Of a stretch of DNA of 50,488 nucleotides, positions 14,938 through 23,152 are shown in pieces. The notes under the pieces were generated by a model. That model saw only the letters and a list, made by a program, of their open reading frames with translations, was not told the origin of the DNA and did no database searches. Every line of letters begins with the position of its first letter. The first letter of the stretch is position 1. Position numbers and translations under genes: made by a program. Origin of the DNA: DASYTH01 sp035762905 (GTDB lineage: Bacteria > Actinomycetota > Actinomycetes > Mycobacteriales > Pseudonocardiaceae); contig NZ_DASUCC010000089.1 in NCBI RefSeq assembly GCF_035762905.1, positions 1 to 50,488 of the forward strand, in the 5' to 3' direction.

Positions 14938-16418
14938 ATGAGTGATGTGTGCGTGTACAAGCGGTGCGGGTGTTTGGATCCGGTGGATCGGCGGCGGCTG
15001 GGTACGCGTTGCCCGTGGTTGCAGCGTCGTGGGCATGGGAGTTGGTATTTCGCGGTGGAGTTGCCGTGGGTGGTGATGGGAAGCGGCACCGGTTGCGGCG
15101 TGGTGGGTTCGTGTCGCGGGCGGCGGCTGAGCAGGCGGGTGGGTATTGGCTGGGTCACGATGTCGAGGCGGACGGCAGCTTGATTACGGTGGGGCAGTGG
15201 TTGGACATCTGGCTGGCGACCCGACACCAGCTACGCCCGGCGACGCGCCGTCTCTACACCCAGCATGTGCGGGACTATCTCAAGCCGGCCTTGGGCAGCA
15301 TCGTGTTGCGGGAGTTGACGATCGGCATGGAGCAGGCCATGTTCACCGCCCTGGTGCGGGTGAGCTCGGCGCGGGGCCGGCCGTTGGCGCCGACGACGCT
15401 GCACCGGATCCGCGGTGCGTTGACGGCGGCGTTGAACGCGGCGATCCGCCGGGGATTGTTGACGCAGAATCCGGCGCATTGGGTGGAATTGCCGAACGGG
15501 CGGCGGCCGCGGGCGGTGGTGTGGACCGAGGCGCGGGTGGCGTTGTGGCGGGCGACGGGGGAGCGGCCACAACTGGCAGTGTGGACCGCGGAACACACCG
15601 CGCAGTTCCTGCACAGCATTCGCGATCACCGCCTCTATCCGTTGTTTCACTTGGTGGCGCTGTTGGGATTGCGGCGGGGTGAGGTGCTGGGGCTGCGTTG
15701 GTCGGACATCGACCTCAAGGCGCGCACGCTGGTCGTGTCGCATCAGGTGCAGGAGCACAATGGGCGGCGGGTGATCTGCCCACCGAAGAGCCTGACCAGC
15801 TTGCGCACCCTCGCTCTGGACCACGGCACCGTCGCCGTGCTGCGCCGCCTGAGCGCCGAATCCGGGCCCGCGTCGGGCGGCGGGGACTTCTTGTTCGCCA
15901 AGCCCTCCGGCGAGCCATTGAGCCCAGGATACGTGACGCACATGTTCCGCCGGCTTGTCACCGAGTGTGACCTCCCGCCGGTCCGGTTTCACGACCTACG
16001 ACACGGCGCGGCAAGCCTGTCACTGGCGGCCGGCAATGACCTCAAAACCGTGCAGGCGCTGCTCGGTCACGACAGCATCGTGCTGACCGCCGACACCTAC
16101 ACCAGCGTGCTGCCCTGCCTGGCACACCAGGCCGCGGAGGCCTCCGCCGCGCTGGTCCTGAAGGCCGTCCGGAAGGTGTCCCGGCCGCGACGCGGAAGAT
16201 CGAAAACTAGTGCGCGGAATCAGGCGGCGACACGGCCTCGTCCACGGACCTCGGTTGCGTCGCGTGATCGGATCTTGGAGCCCACATCGGACTCACACGG
16301 GACTCACACAAGATCGACGCCAACCGGCAAGATCCCTACGATCAAGGAAACCTGCTGGTCGGCGTCGATCCAGTGGGTGTGCGCCGCCAGGGACTCGAAC
16401 CCCGAACCCGCTGGTTAA
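14938..16418 (+). pseudogene. tyrosine integrase with a 1-base frameshift
   Basis: Site-specific recombinase that inserted the island. The ATG at 14938 follows AGAGGA and begins the family N-terminus (VYKRCGC, then LGTRCP, RRGHGSWYFAVELP). At about 15061-15068 the frame must shift by one missing base to continue as VGGDGKRHRLRRGGF. After that come the SAM-like core-binding domain and the catalytic domain with GLRRGEVLGL, HDLRHG, LGHDS and the nucleophile tyrosine in DTYTSV. The frame ends at a TAA inside the anticodon-loop sequence of tRNA-Lys. Unless this is a sequencing error or the ribosome shifts frame, the N-terminal arm-binding domain is separated from the catalytic part. Confidence 0.85.
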
Positions 16419-16423
16419 GAGCC
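16379..16423 (-). repeat. right attachment site within tRNA-Lys
   Basis: Identical over 45 bp to 1695-1739. It covers the 3' part of the intact tRNA-Lys and the last codons of the integrase. Sequence right of 16423 is the tRNA 5' half and belongs to the original chromosome. Confidence 0.9.
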
Positions 16424-16452
16424 AGCTGCTCTGCCAGTTGAGCTAGCGGCGC
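16380..16452 (-). tRNA. tRNA-Lys (CUU)
   Basis: 73-nt cloverleaf on the minus strand. The acceptor stem GCGCCGC pairs fully with GCGGCGC, with discriminator A. The anticodon stem GCTGG/CCAGC encloses CTCTTAA, giving anticodon CUU. The T loop is TTCGAGT. CCA is not encoded. Its 3' part is the island's integration target, restored by the island's own copy. Confidence 0.96.
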
Positions 16453-16610
16453 CGGGCAGGGGGTGGTGAGGTCCCCTGCTGGACGGGCGAAACCGTAGCA
16501 CAGCGGAGTGCCGGGCTTGAAATCGGATAGTCGGGACCACACTGTCGGGAACATCGGGCACACTGTTGGGCGAGTCGGACTACACCTTGAGAGCGGATCG
16601 GACGAAGACG

Positions 16611-17852
16611 ATGACTGTGGGGACGGACGCCGTCACTCGGGGATGGGGGTTGTCGCGGACGGTGTTGGGTGGGTTGCTGGCGGTTGTCGTCGCGGTGGGG
16701 GTTGCGAGTGCGCCGGCGGAGACCGGGGCGGCGGTGGCCTCGGCGGGGCCTGGTGCGGGGGCGGCTGAGCGGGTCGAGGTGGCCGCGGCGCCGGCGCGGC
16801 CGGTGGGGTTGACGTTGACCCCGGTGGATCAGGTCGGGGATTTCGCGCCGGGGGAGCCGGTGACGGTGACGGCGGCGGACGGGCATCTGACCCAGGTGGC
16901 GCTGACCGGGCAGGACGGCACGCCGGTGCCGGGGGAGCTCGCGGCGGACGGGCGGTCGTGGCGGTCCACCGAGGTACTGGGGTATGGGAAGACGTACACG
17001 ACCACGGCGACGGCGGCGGGGTCGGACGGGAAGCCGGTGACGGCCACCTCGACGTTCAGCACGGTCCGGCCGGGGCGGCAGGTCAGCCTGTCGATGAACC
17101 CGCTGGACGGCCAGACGGTGGGTGTGGGCCAGCCGCTGGCGTTCTACTTCAACGCGGCGGTGGGCGACCGCAAGGCGGCGGAGCGGGCGATCCAGATCTC
17201 CACGGCGCCGCCGACGTCGGGTGGCTTCTACTGGTTCGACAACAAGACGGTGTTCTGGCGGCCGCGCACCTACTGGCAGGCCGGCACGTCGGTCACGGTC
17301 AACGCGGCCATCTACGGCAAGAACCTCGGCAACGGGGTGTTCGGGCGGGAGGACCGCCGGGCCGGGATCACGATCGGTGACGCGGTGATCGCCACGGCCG
17401 ACGGCGGCACCCATCAGATGACCGTGACGGTCAACGGCCAGGTGGCCAGGACGATTCCGATCGCGATGGGCAAACGCGGCTACGAGACGCCGGCCGGCAC
17501 CTACGTGGCGATGAGCGAGCACACCAACTACACGATGGATTCCAGCACCTACGGCGTGCCCATCGACGCCCCGCAGGGCTACCGCACCACCGTCGCCGTG
17601 GCCACCCGGCTGAGCAACAGCGGCATCTTCTACCACTCCGCACCCTGGTCGGTTCGCCAGCAGGGCAACAGCAACGTCAGCCACGGCTGCATCAACATGT
17701 CCACCGAGAACGCCCGCTGGCTCCAAAGCATCTCCAGCAAGGGCGATGTGTTCATCGTCACCAACAGCGGCGGCCAACCCCTCGCCCCCACCGACGGCCT
17801 AGGCGTCTGGCAAATCCCCTGGGAAACCTGGGCCACCGGCGGCAAAGCCTAA
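16611..17852 (+). CDS. L,D-transpeptidase with Ig-like domains
   Basis: 413 residues, cell-envelope enzyme forming 3-3 peptidoglycan cross-links. A hydrophobic N-terminal segment (LGGLLAVVVAVGVASA) acts as signal peptide or anchor. Two Ig-like domains follow (roughly residues 60-250), then a YkuD catalytic domain with HSAPWS and SHGCINMS, the catalytic cysteine being about residue 360. The layout matches mycobacterial LdtMt2-type proteins. The ATG at 16611 is preferred over a TTG at 16566 because the shorter form places the hydrophobic segment near the N-terminus. This is an ordinary chromosomal gene flanking the island. Confidence 0.93.
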   Translation: MTVGTDAVTRGWGLSRTVLGGLLAVVVAVGVASAPAETGAAVASAGPGAGAAERVEVAAAPARPVGLTLTPVDQVGDFAPGEPVTVTAADGHLTQVALTGQDGTPVPGELAADGRSWRSTEVLGYGKTYTTTATAAGSDGKPVTATSTFSTVRPGRQVSLSMNPLDGQTVGVGQPLAFYFNAAVGDRKAAERAIQISTAPPTSGGFYWFDNKTVFWRPRTYWQAGTSVTVNAAIYGKNLGNGVFGREDRRAGITIGDAVIATADGGTHQMTVTVNGQVARTIPIAMGKRGYETPAGTYVAMSEHTNYTMDSSTYGVPIDAPQGYRTTVAVATRLSNSGIFYHSAPWSVRQQGNSNVSHGCINMSTENARWLQSISSKGDVFIVTNSGGQPLAPTDGLGVWQIPWETWATGGKA

Positions 17853-17985
17853 CGACCGGGCCCAACAAAGGGAACTTGGCTGGCCCCGTTGGGTTCCCGA
17901 CTGGCGGACTCCCTGGGTGTGGTCGGGGATCACAGGTCTGGCGCCCGACACCAGAAAGGTGACCGGCCAGCGGGATCCGGCGGGA

Positions 17986-18038
17986 TGGGGGTCCGGGGGC
18001 TTGCCCCCGGGCGGGGTCTGGGGGCCGCGCCCCCAGAG
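17986..18038. repeat. GC-rich inverted-repeat element
   Basis: A G/C-only-looking block with two hairpin-forming halves: CCGGGGGCTTGCCCCCGG and TCTGGGGGCCGCGCCCCCAGA. Such paired hairpins are common dispersed intergenic elements in actinomycetes. It lies between the L,D-transpeptidase stop and tRNA-His and may serve as a convergent terminator. Confidence 0.6.
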
Positions 18039-18096
18039 CGATGACGAAACCGCCTGTCGGGAAGGTGTCGCAGACACCGAACAGGCTGAGGCTGCG

Positions 18097-18170
18097 GGTG
18101 AGTGACGGGACTCGAACCCGCGACATCCTGGACCACAACCAGGTGCTCTACCAGCTGAGCTACACCCACC
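18097..18170 (-). tRNA. tRNA-His (GUG)
   Basis: Minus-strand cloverleaf. Anticodon stem CCTGG/CCAGG encloses TTGTGGT, giving GUG. Acceptor GTGGGTG pairs with CACTCAC with one G-U. The extra 5' G at 18170 opposite C73 at 18097 is the hallmark of tRNA-His and is included. Confidence 0.96.
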
Positions 18171-18218
18171 ATGCGCGTGTGCGCGCTGCGACATCGTAGC
18201 GTGCGGTGATCGGAGGGA

Positions 18219-18830
18219 CTAAGCGGGTTCCCCGGGGCGCAGTACGGCGTCGGCGACGGCCTTGGCCTCTTCGGAGGAGGGACCGGGGAGGGGGACGAAC
18301 GCGGTGCGGCGGTAGTAGATCAGCTCGCGGATCGACTCTCTGATGTCGGCGAGTGCGCGGTGGGCCAGGCCCTTGTCGGGCTGGGCGTAGTAGATCCGGG
18401 GATACCAGCGCCGGCACAGCTCCTTGATCGACGATACGTCGACCATGCGGTAGTGCAGGTGGTTGTCCAGGGTCGGCATGTCCCTGGCGATGAAGCCGCG
18501 GTCGGTGGCGATGGAGTTGCCGCACAGCGGGGCGGTGCGCGGTTCGGGGACGTGGGACCGGACGTAGTCGAGGACCTGTTGCTCCGCCTCGGCGAGGGTC
18601 ACGGTGGACCGGCGCACCTCGTCGGTCAGACCGGACCGGGCGTGCATCTCACGCACGACGTCCGGCATCGCATCCAGCGGCGCGTCGTCGGCGTGGATGA
18701 CCAGGTCGATCCCGGAGCCGAGGACGTTCAGGTCCGAGTCGGTGACCAGGGCGGCGATCTCGATCAGCGCGTCCTTGCCGAGGTCGAGACCGGTCATCTC
18801 GCAGTCGATCCACACCAGATTGTCGGGCAC
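18219..18830 (-). CDS. orn: oligoribonuclease
   Basis: 203-residue DEDDh 3'-5' exoribonuclease that degrades 2-5 nt RNAs and pGpG. Motifs: WIDCEMTGL (Exo I), GNSIATDRGFI (Exo II) and HRALADIRESI (Exo III with the catalytic H and D). Starts at GTG 18830. The length fits the family, with a short C-terminal tail. It lies beside tRNA-His, a familiar actinobacterial arrangement. Confidence 0.96.
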   Translation of the reverse strand: MPDNLVWIDCEMTGLDLGKDALIEIAALVTDSDLNVLGSGIDLVIHADDAPLDAMPDVVREMHARSGLTDEVRRSTVTLAEAEQQVLDYVRSHVPEPRTAPLCGNSIATDRGFIARDMPTLDNHLHYRMVDVSSIKELCRRWYPRIYYAQPDKGLAHRALADIRESIRELIYYRRTAFVPLPGPSSEEAKAVADAVLRPGEPA

Positions 18831-18933
18831 CTGACGAGCTTAGCTGGGCATATCCGGCCGGGCTGACCCGCGGAAAGTACGGTCCTCGATCACCCACTAG
18901 CGTGAATGCCGGAGAGCGTTCAGGCTATTGCCC

Positions 18934-20409
18934 ATGGGTAAGGACGTCGAACAGGTCGAGTTCAGCCGGGCGGACCGGCAGCGGTTCCGGCAGAAGGTCC
19001 GTCTCTGCCTCGACGTGTTCGCGCAGATGTTGTCCGAGTCGCGGTTCGAGACCGGCGCGACGGCGGGTCTCGAGATCGAGCTGAACCTGGTGGACGACGC
19101 CGGCGACCCGACCATGCGCAACGCGGCGGTGCTCGCGGCGATCGCCGACCCGGCGTTTCAGACCGAGCTCGGCCAGTTCAACATCGAGATCAATTTACCG
19201 CCGCGAAAGCTGAACACCGGCGGGCTGGCCACCTTCGAGGAGGAGGTGCGGGCCAGCCTGAACGCGGCCGAGGAGCACGCGAACACGGTGGACGCGCACA
19301 TCCTCATGATCGGCATCCTGCCCACGTTGCGGCACAAGCACATGAGCTGGGCGACGCTGTCCGCCAACCCGCGCTACAAGGTGCTCAACGAACAGATCTT
19401 CGCGGCAAGGGGCGAGGACCTGGAGATCAACATATCCGGCGTGGAGCGGCTGGTCACCACGGCCGACACGATCGCTCCGGAGAGCGCGTGCACCAGCGTG
19501 CAGTACCACCTGCAGGTGGCGCCGGAGATGTTCGACCGGTACTGGAACGCGAGCCAGGCGATCGCGTCGATCCAGGTGGCGCTCGGCGCGAACTCCCCGT
19601 ACCTGTTCGGCAAGCAGCTCTGGGCGGAGACCCGGATCGCGCTGTTCGAGCAGGCCACCGACACCCGGCCGGACGAGCTGAAGGCGCAGGGCGTGCGGCC
19701 GCGGGTGTGGTTCGGCGACCGGTGGATCACCTCGATCTTCGACCTGTTCGAGGAGAACGTGCGCTACTACTCGGCGCTGCTGCCGCTGTGCGACGAGGAG
19801 GACCCGGCCGAGATGCTGGCCCGCGGCGACACCCCGGAGCTGGGGGAGCTGCGCCTGCACAACGGCACGATCTACCGGTGGAACCGGCCGATCTACGACA
19901 TCGCCCGCGGCCGCCCGCATCTGCGGGTGGAGAACCGGGTGCTGCCGGCCGGTCCGACGGTGATCGACACGCTGGCCAACGGGGCGCTGTACTACGGGTT
20001 GGTGCGCGCGCTGGCCGACCAGGACCGTCCGGTGTGGACACAGATGAGCTTCTCCGCGGCGAAGGACAACTTCCACGCCGCCTCCCGGGACGGGATCGAC
20101 GCGAAGGTGTACTGGCCCGGTATCGGTGAGGTCCCGGTGACCGAGTTGGTGCTGCGCAAGCTGTTGCCCCTGGCGCACGAGGGCCTGGCCGGTTGGGCGG
20201 TCGCGCCGGACGAGCGGGACCGGCTGCTCGCGGTGATCGAGCAGCGGTGCATCAGCGGGCGCAACGGCGCGAGCTGGCAGGTGGACACCGTGCGGCGGCT
20301 CGAGGAGACCACGGGGGTCAACCGGGAGCAGGCGCTGCGCGAGATGACCCGGCGCTACGCCACCCACATGCATTCCAACGAGCCGGTGCATTCCTGGCCG
20401 GCCGTGTGA
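18934..20409 (+). CDS. glutamate-cysteine-ligase-like (GCS2 family) carboxylate-amine ligase
   Basis: 491 residues, ATP-dependent ligase of the GCS2/YbdK superfamily. Typical stretches are GLEIELNLVD near residue 50, GQFNIEINLPPR, TSVQYHLQV, GANSPYLFGK and RVENRVLPAGPT, which line the glutamate and ATP site. Whether it makes gamma-glutamylcysteine or another amide cannot be read; many actinobacteria keep such genes beside orn although they use mycothiol. The ATG at 18934 is preferred over the TTG at 18928. A rare TTA leucine codon occurs at 19195-19197, so translation may depend on a bldA-type tRNA. Confidence 0.85.
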   Translation: MGKDVEQVEFSRADRQRFRQKVRLCLDVFAQMLSESRFETGATAGLEIELNLVDDAGDPTMRNAAVLAAIADPAFQTELGQFNIEINLPPRKLNTGGLATFEEEVRASLNAAEEHANTVDAHILMIGILPTLRHKHMSWATLSANPRYKVLNEQIFAARGEDLEINISGVERLVTTADTIAPESACTSVQYHLQVAPEMFDRYWNASQAIASIQVALGANSPYLFGKQLWAETRIALFEQATDTRPDELKAQGVRPRVWFGDRWITSIFDLFEENVRYYSALLPLCDEEDPAEMLARGDTPELGELRLHNGTIYRWNRPIYDIARGRPHLRVENRVLPAGPTVIDTLANGALYYGLVRALADQDRPVWTQMSFSAAKDNFHAASRDGIDAKVYWPGIGEVPVTELVLRKLLPLAHEGLAGWAVAPDERDRLLAVIEQRCISGRNGASWQVDTVRRLEETTGVNREQALREMTRRYATHMHSNEPVHSWPAV

Positions 20410-20418
20410 ACCCGTTTC

Positions 20419-20622
20419 TCAGTCGGACGGCTTGAGCGCGGCGTCCATCACGGCGTCCCGTAACGCGGCCCGGAGGCGGCCGACGTCCAGCGGCGAAAGG
20501 ATCGCGGTCTCGCCGGGGGGAGCGACCAGCACGATCTGCCCGGTTCTGGCGATGACCTGCAGGTCGCGTCTTCGGCCGGCGATATCGCGGCACGTCACTC
20601 GCCACTCCCTGTGGCTGCTCAC
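20419..20622 (-). CDS. small conserved protein of unknown function
   Basis: 67 residues from a GTG at 20622. A compact beta-rich start (WRVTCRDIAGRRRDLQV) is followed by VLVAPPGETAILSPLDVGRLRAALRDAV. Coding bias matches the core genome. It ends 9 bp from the convergent GCS2-family gene. Short proteins of this type look common in Pseudonocardiales by my recollection, but I know no function. Confidence 0.6.
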   Translation of the reverse strand: MSSHREWRVTCRDIAGRRRDLQVIARTGQIVLVAPPGETAILSPLDVGRLRAALRDAVMDAALKPSD

Positions 20623-20803
20623 TGCGACCTACCCTTCCTGTCCGAGCTTCGTGGGTCCGCCCCGTACGTCTCCCGAAGATGGAACGAGTTCCGATGGTGA
20701 CCGTAACGGGGAACTGGCCACTTTTCATATTCATGCCGGCGCGGTGCCGCCCGGGCGACTAGCGTGGTGATCCACTCACACACCCGAAACGAGAGGCTGA
20801 CCG

Positions 20804-22039
20804 ATGGCCGAACCGCAGCGCATCGTCATCGTGGGATCGGGGTTGGCCGGTGCGACGGCCGCGGGGGAGTTGCGGGCCAAGGGATTCGTCGGCGAGATCG
20901 TGCTGATCGGCGATGAGCCGCACCGGCCCTACGAGCTGCCGGCGCTGTCCAAGGGCATCCTCCTGGGTGACGCCGAGGAGCCGGACTGGGTGCACGAGGA
21001 GGACTTCTACGCCACGAACACGATCGAGCGGCGGAGCTCCACCGAGATCACCGAGGTGCGGCTGGGCGAGCGGGTGGTGGTCGACGCCACCGGGGAGCGG
21101 CTGCCCTTCGACCGGCTGCTGCTGGCCACCGGATCCCGGCCGCGCACGCTGCCGGTGCCCGGCGCCGACCTGGCCGGCCTGCACACGCTGCGCACCCTGG
21201 ACGACTCGCGGGCGCTGCTGGCCGCGGTGCGGGACGGCGGTCGGGTCGTGGTGGTGGGCGGCGGCTGGATCGGCTGCGAGGCGGCTGCGGCGGCGCGCAA
21301 GCACGGGGCGGAGGTGACCGTGGTGGAGCGGCTCCCGTTGCCGCTGCACCCGGTGCTCGGCGACACGATCGGCGCGGTGTTCCGCGACCTGCACGAGCAG
21401 AACGGGGTGCGCTGGAAGCTCGGCGTCGGGGTGGCCGAGTTCGGCGGCGAGCAGGGCCGGGTCACCGGGGTCCGGCTGGACGACGGCGAGTTGCTCCCGG
21501 CCGACCGGGTGGTGGTGGCGATCGGCGCGGTGCCCCGGGTGGAGCTGGCTCACGCGGCCGGGCTGGAGCTGTCCGACTCGGCGCCGGGCGGCGGCGTGGA
21601 CACCGACGCCGGCCTGCGTACCTCGGCGCCGGACGTGTACGCGGCCGGCGACATCGCCGCGCACTTCCACCCGAGGTACGGCCGGCGGCTGCGGGTCGAG
21701 CACTGGGCGAACGCGAAGGACCAGGGCGCGCACGTGGCCGGCAACCTGGCCGGCGGCGCGGAGCCGTACACGGCCAGCCCGTACTTCTTCTCCGACCAGT
21801 ACGACCTGGGCATGGAGGTGCGCGGGCTGGCCAACCCGTTCCGCGACCAGCTGGTGGTGCGCGGCGACCTGGCCGCGCGCGAGTTCATCGCGTTCTGGCT
21901 GCGCGACGGCGCCGTGCACGCGGCGATGAACGTGAACATGTGGGATGACGGCGACGCGTTGCAGGCCCTGGTCGACAACCAGGCCGTCGTGGAGCCGGGC
22001 CGACTTGAGCGGGATGATCTGGCCGGTATGGTGGGGTAG
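20804..22039 (+). CDS. FAD-dependent ferredoxin/rubredoxin-reductase-like protein
   Basis: 411 residues. NAD(P)H-dependent flavoprotein that would pass electrons to a ferredoxin, for example one serving a P450. The FAD Rossmann motif IVIVGSGLAGATAA is at the N-terminus, the NAD motif VVVVGGGWIGCEAAA near residue 150, and the second FAD motif VYAAGDIA near 285. The C-terminal reductase domain starts around 320. No ferredoxin gene is adjacent. ATG at 20804 with GAGAGG upstream. Confidence 0.9.
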   Translation: MAEPQRIVIVGSGLAGATAAGELRAKGFVGEIVLIGDEPHRPYELPALSKGILLGDAEEPDWVHEEDFYATNTIERRSSTEITEVRLGERVVVDATGERLPFDRLLLATGSRPRTLPVPGADLAGLHTLRTLDDSRALLAAVRDGGRVVVVGGGWIGCEAAAAARKHGAEVTVVERLPLPLHPVLGDTIGAVFRDLHEQNGVRWKLGVGVAEFGGEQGRVTGVRLDDGELLPADRVVVAIGAVPRVELAHAAGLELSDSAPGGGVDTDAGLRTSAPDVYAAGDIAAHFHPRYGRRLRVEHWANAKDQGAHVAGNLAGGAEPYTASPYFFSDQYDLGMEVRGLANPFRDQLVVRGDLAAREFIAFWLRDGAVHAAMNVNMWDDGDALQALVDNQAVVEPGRLERDDLAGMVG

Positions 22040-22091
22040 TCGCACCGCCCGCCCTGGCAGACTGGGCCGTCCGGGCGCGGTGGGAGGGTGC

Positions 22092-23114
22092 ATGGGCGAG
22101 CCAATTGACACAGTCCTCGCGCGCGCCGCGCGGATCACCGCGGACGGGCGGCCGCGGGTGGCGATCGAGCTGCTCCGGCCGGTGGTGGACACCAATCCGG
22201 ACCATGCGGGCGCCTGGTGCCGTCTCTCGGTCGCCTACCTGGACGCCGGTGACCTGACCGAGTCGCTGGACGCGGCGAAGCGGGCGATCACCCTGGGCGA
22301 GCGGTCCTGGGCGCACCGGCTGGCCAGCCTCGCGTTGGGCGAGCTCGGCCGGTTCGAGGAGTCCGTGAGTTGCGCCCGGGAGGCGGTGCGCCGGGATCCG
22401 GCCGACTGGCGCTGCCATGTGGCGCTGGCCGAGGCGCTGGCCCCGACCGAACCGGACGAGGCGCTGGCGGTGGCCAAGGTGGCGATCGACCTGGCGCCGC
22501 GCGAGGCCCGGCCGCACGAGGTGCTCGGCGACATCGCCGCTGCCGCGGACGACGCCCCGCTTGCCCGGCGCTCCTACCGGGACGCGCTGGCGCTGGACCC
22601 GGGCAACGTGCACATCACCGCGAGCCTGAACGCGCTCAACTCCCGGCCGGCGCCCGAGGAGCCGCCGCCACCTCCGCAGCGGCCGGTGTTCCCGCCCGCG
22701 CGGTTCGGCCGGGCCCAGCGCATCGCGCTGTGGTTGGTGGTGCGCCGGGTATCGGTGTGGCTCGCGGTCGGTTCGCTGCTGCTGATCGTCGCCGGGCTGT
22801 CCGACCCGGGCCCGATGCTGGCCTGGTTCGGGTTCGGCCTGCTGGTGTTCGCGGTCGGCATGGTGGTGCGCGGTTGGCTGCGGCTGCCGCCGGGCGGCCG
22901 GGTCGGGCCGGCGGGGCTCAAACAGGCCGAGCCGCTGCTGCTGGCGGCGGCGCTGCCGCTCGGGCTGGCGCTGCTGTTCCTGCTGATCTGGACGCTGTCC
23001 GCGACCATGGGAGCCAGCGGACTGCAGTTGCTGGCCGTGGTGTTGGTGTGCTCCGCGCTGTCGGCCGGGCTGAGCTGGTTGAATCTCTGGCGGCTGAGGC
23101 TGCGCAGTCGCTAG
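22092..23114 (+). CDS. TPR-repeat membrane protein
   Basis: 340 residues. Residues 1-190 are helical tetratricopeptide-like repeats (for example DTVLARAARITADGRPRVAIE, then a repeat ending AREAVRRDPADWRCHVALAEAL). A proline-rich linker (PAPEEPPPPPQRP) and about four transmembrane segments follow. It is likely a scaffold at the membrane with the repeats in the cytoplasm. ATG at 22092 has GGGAGGG upstream. It follows the flavoprotein by 52 bp. Function unknown. Confidence 0.8.
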   Translation: MGEPIDTVLARAARITADGRPRVAIELLRPVVDTNPDHAGAWCRLSVAYLDAGDLTESLDAAKRAITLGERSWAHRLASLALGELGRFEESVSCAREAVRRDPADWRCHVALAEALAPTEPDEALAVAKVAIDLAPREARPHEVLGDIAAAADDAPLARRSYRDALALDPGNVHITASLNALNSRPAPEEPPPPPQRPVFPPARFGRAQRIALWLVVRRVSVWLAVGSLLLIVAGLSDPGPMLAWFGFGLLVFAVGMVVRGWLRLPPGGRVGPAGLKQAEPLLLAAALPLGLALLFLLIWTLSATMGASGLQLLAVVLVCSALSAGLSWLNLWRLRLRSR

Positions 23115-23152
23115 GGTGCTGCGTCCGGAATGGCCACAGTGGACAGGAACAG

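Larger units (their letters stand above)
1695..16423. mobile_element. integrated genomic island at tRNA-Lys (about 14.7 kb)
   Basis: The island is bounded by the 45-bp direct repeats at 1695-1739 and 16379-16423. A tyrosine integrase lies directly beside the right repeat and reads toward it. I saw no replication initiator, FtsK-like transfer protein or excisionase, so this is not a complete actinobacterial ICE of the pSAM2 type. The cargo is a metabolic and regulatory cluster. The integrase appears frameshifted and its neighbours decayed, so the element is probably fixed in place unless helped in trans. Confidence 0.85.

Noticed and set aside
1695..16423. Complete actinobacterial integrative and conjugative element
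   Set aside because: No replication initiator, transfer ATPase or excisionase was found between the repeats.
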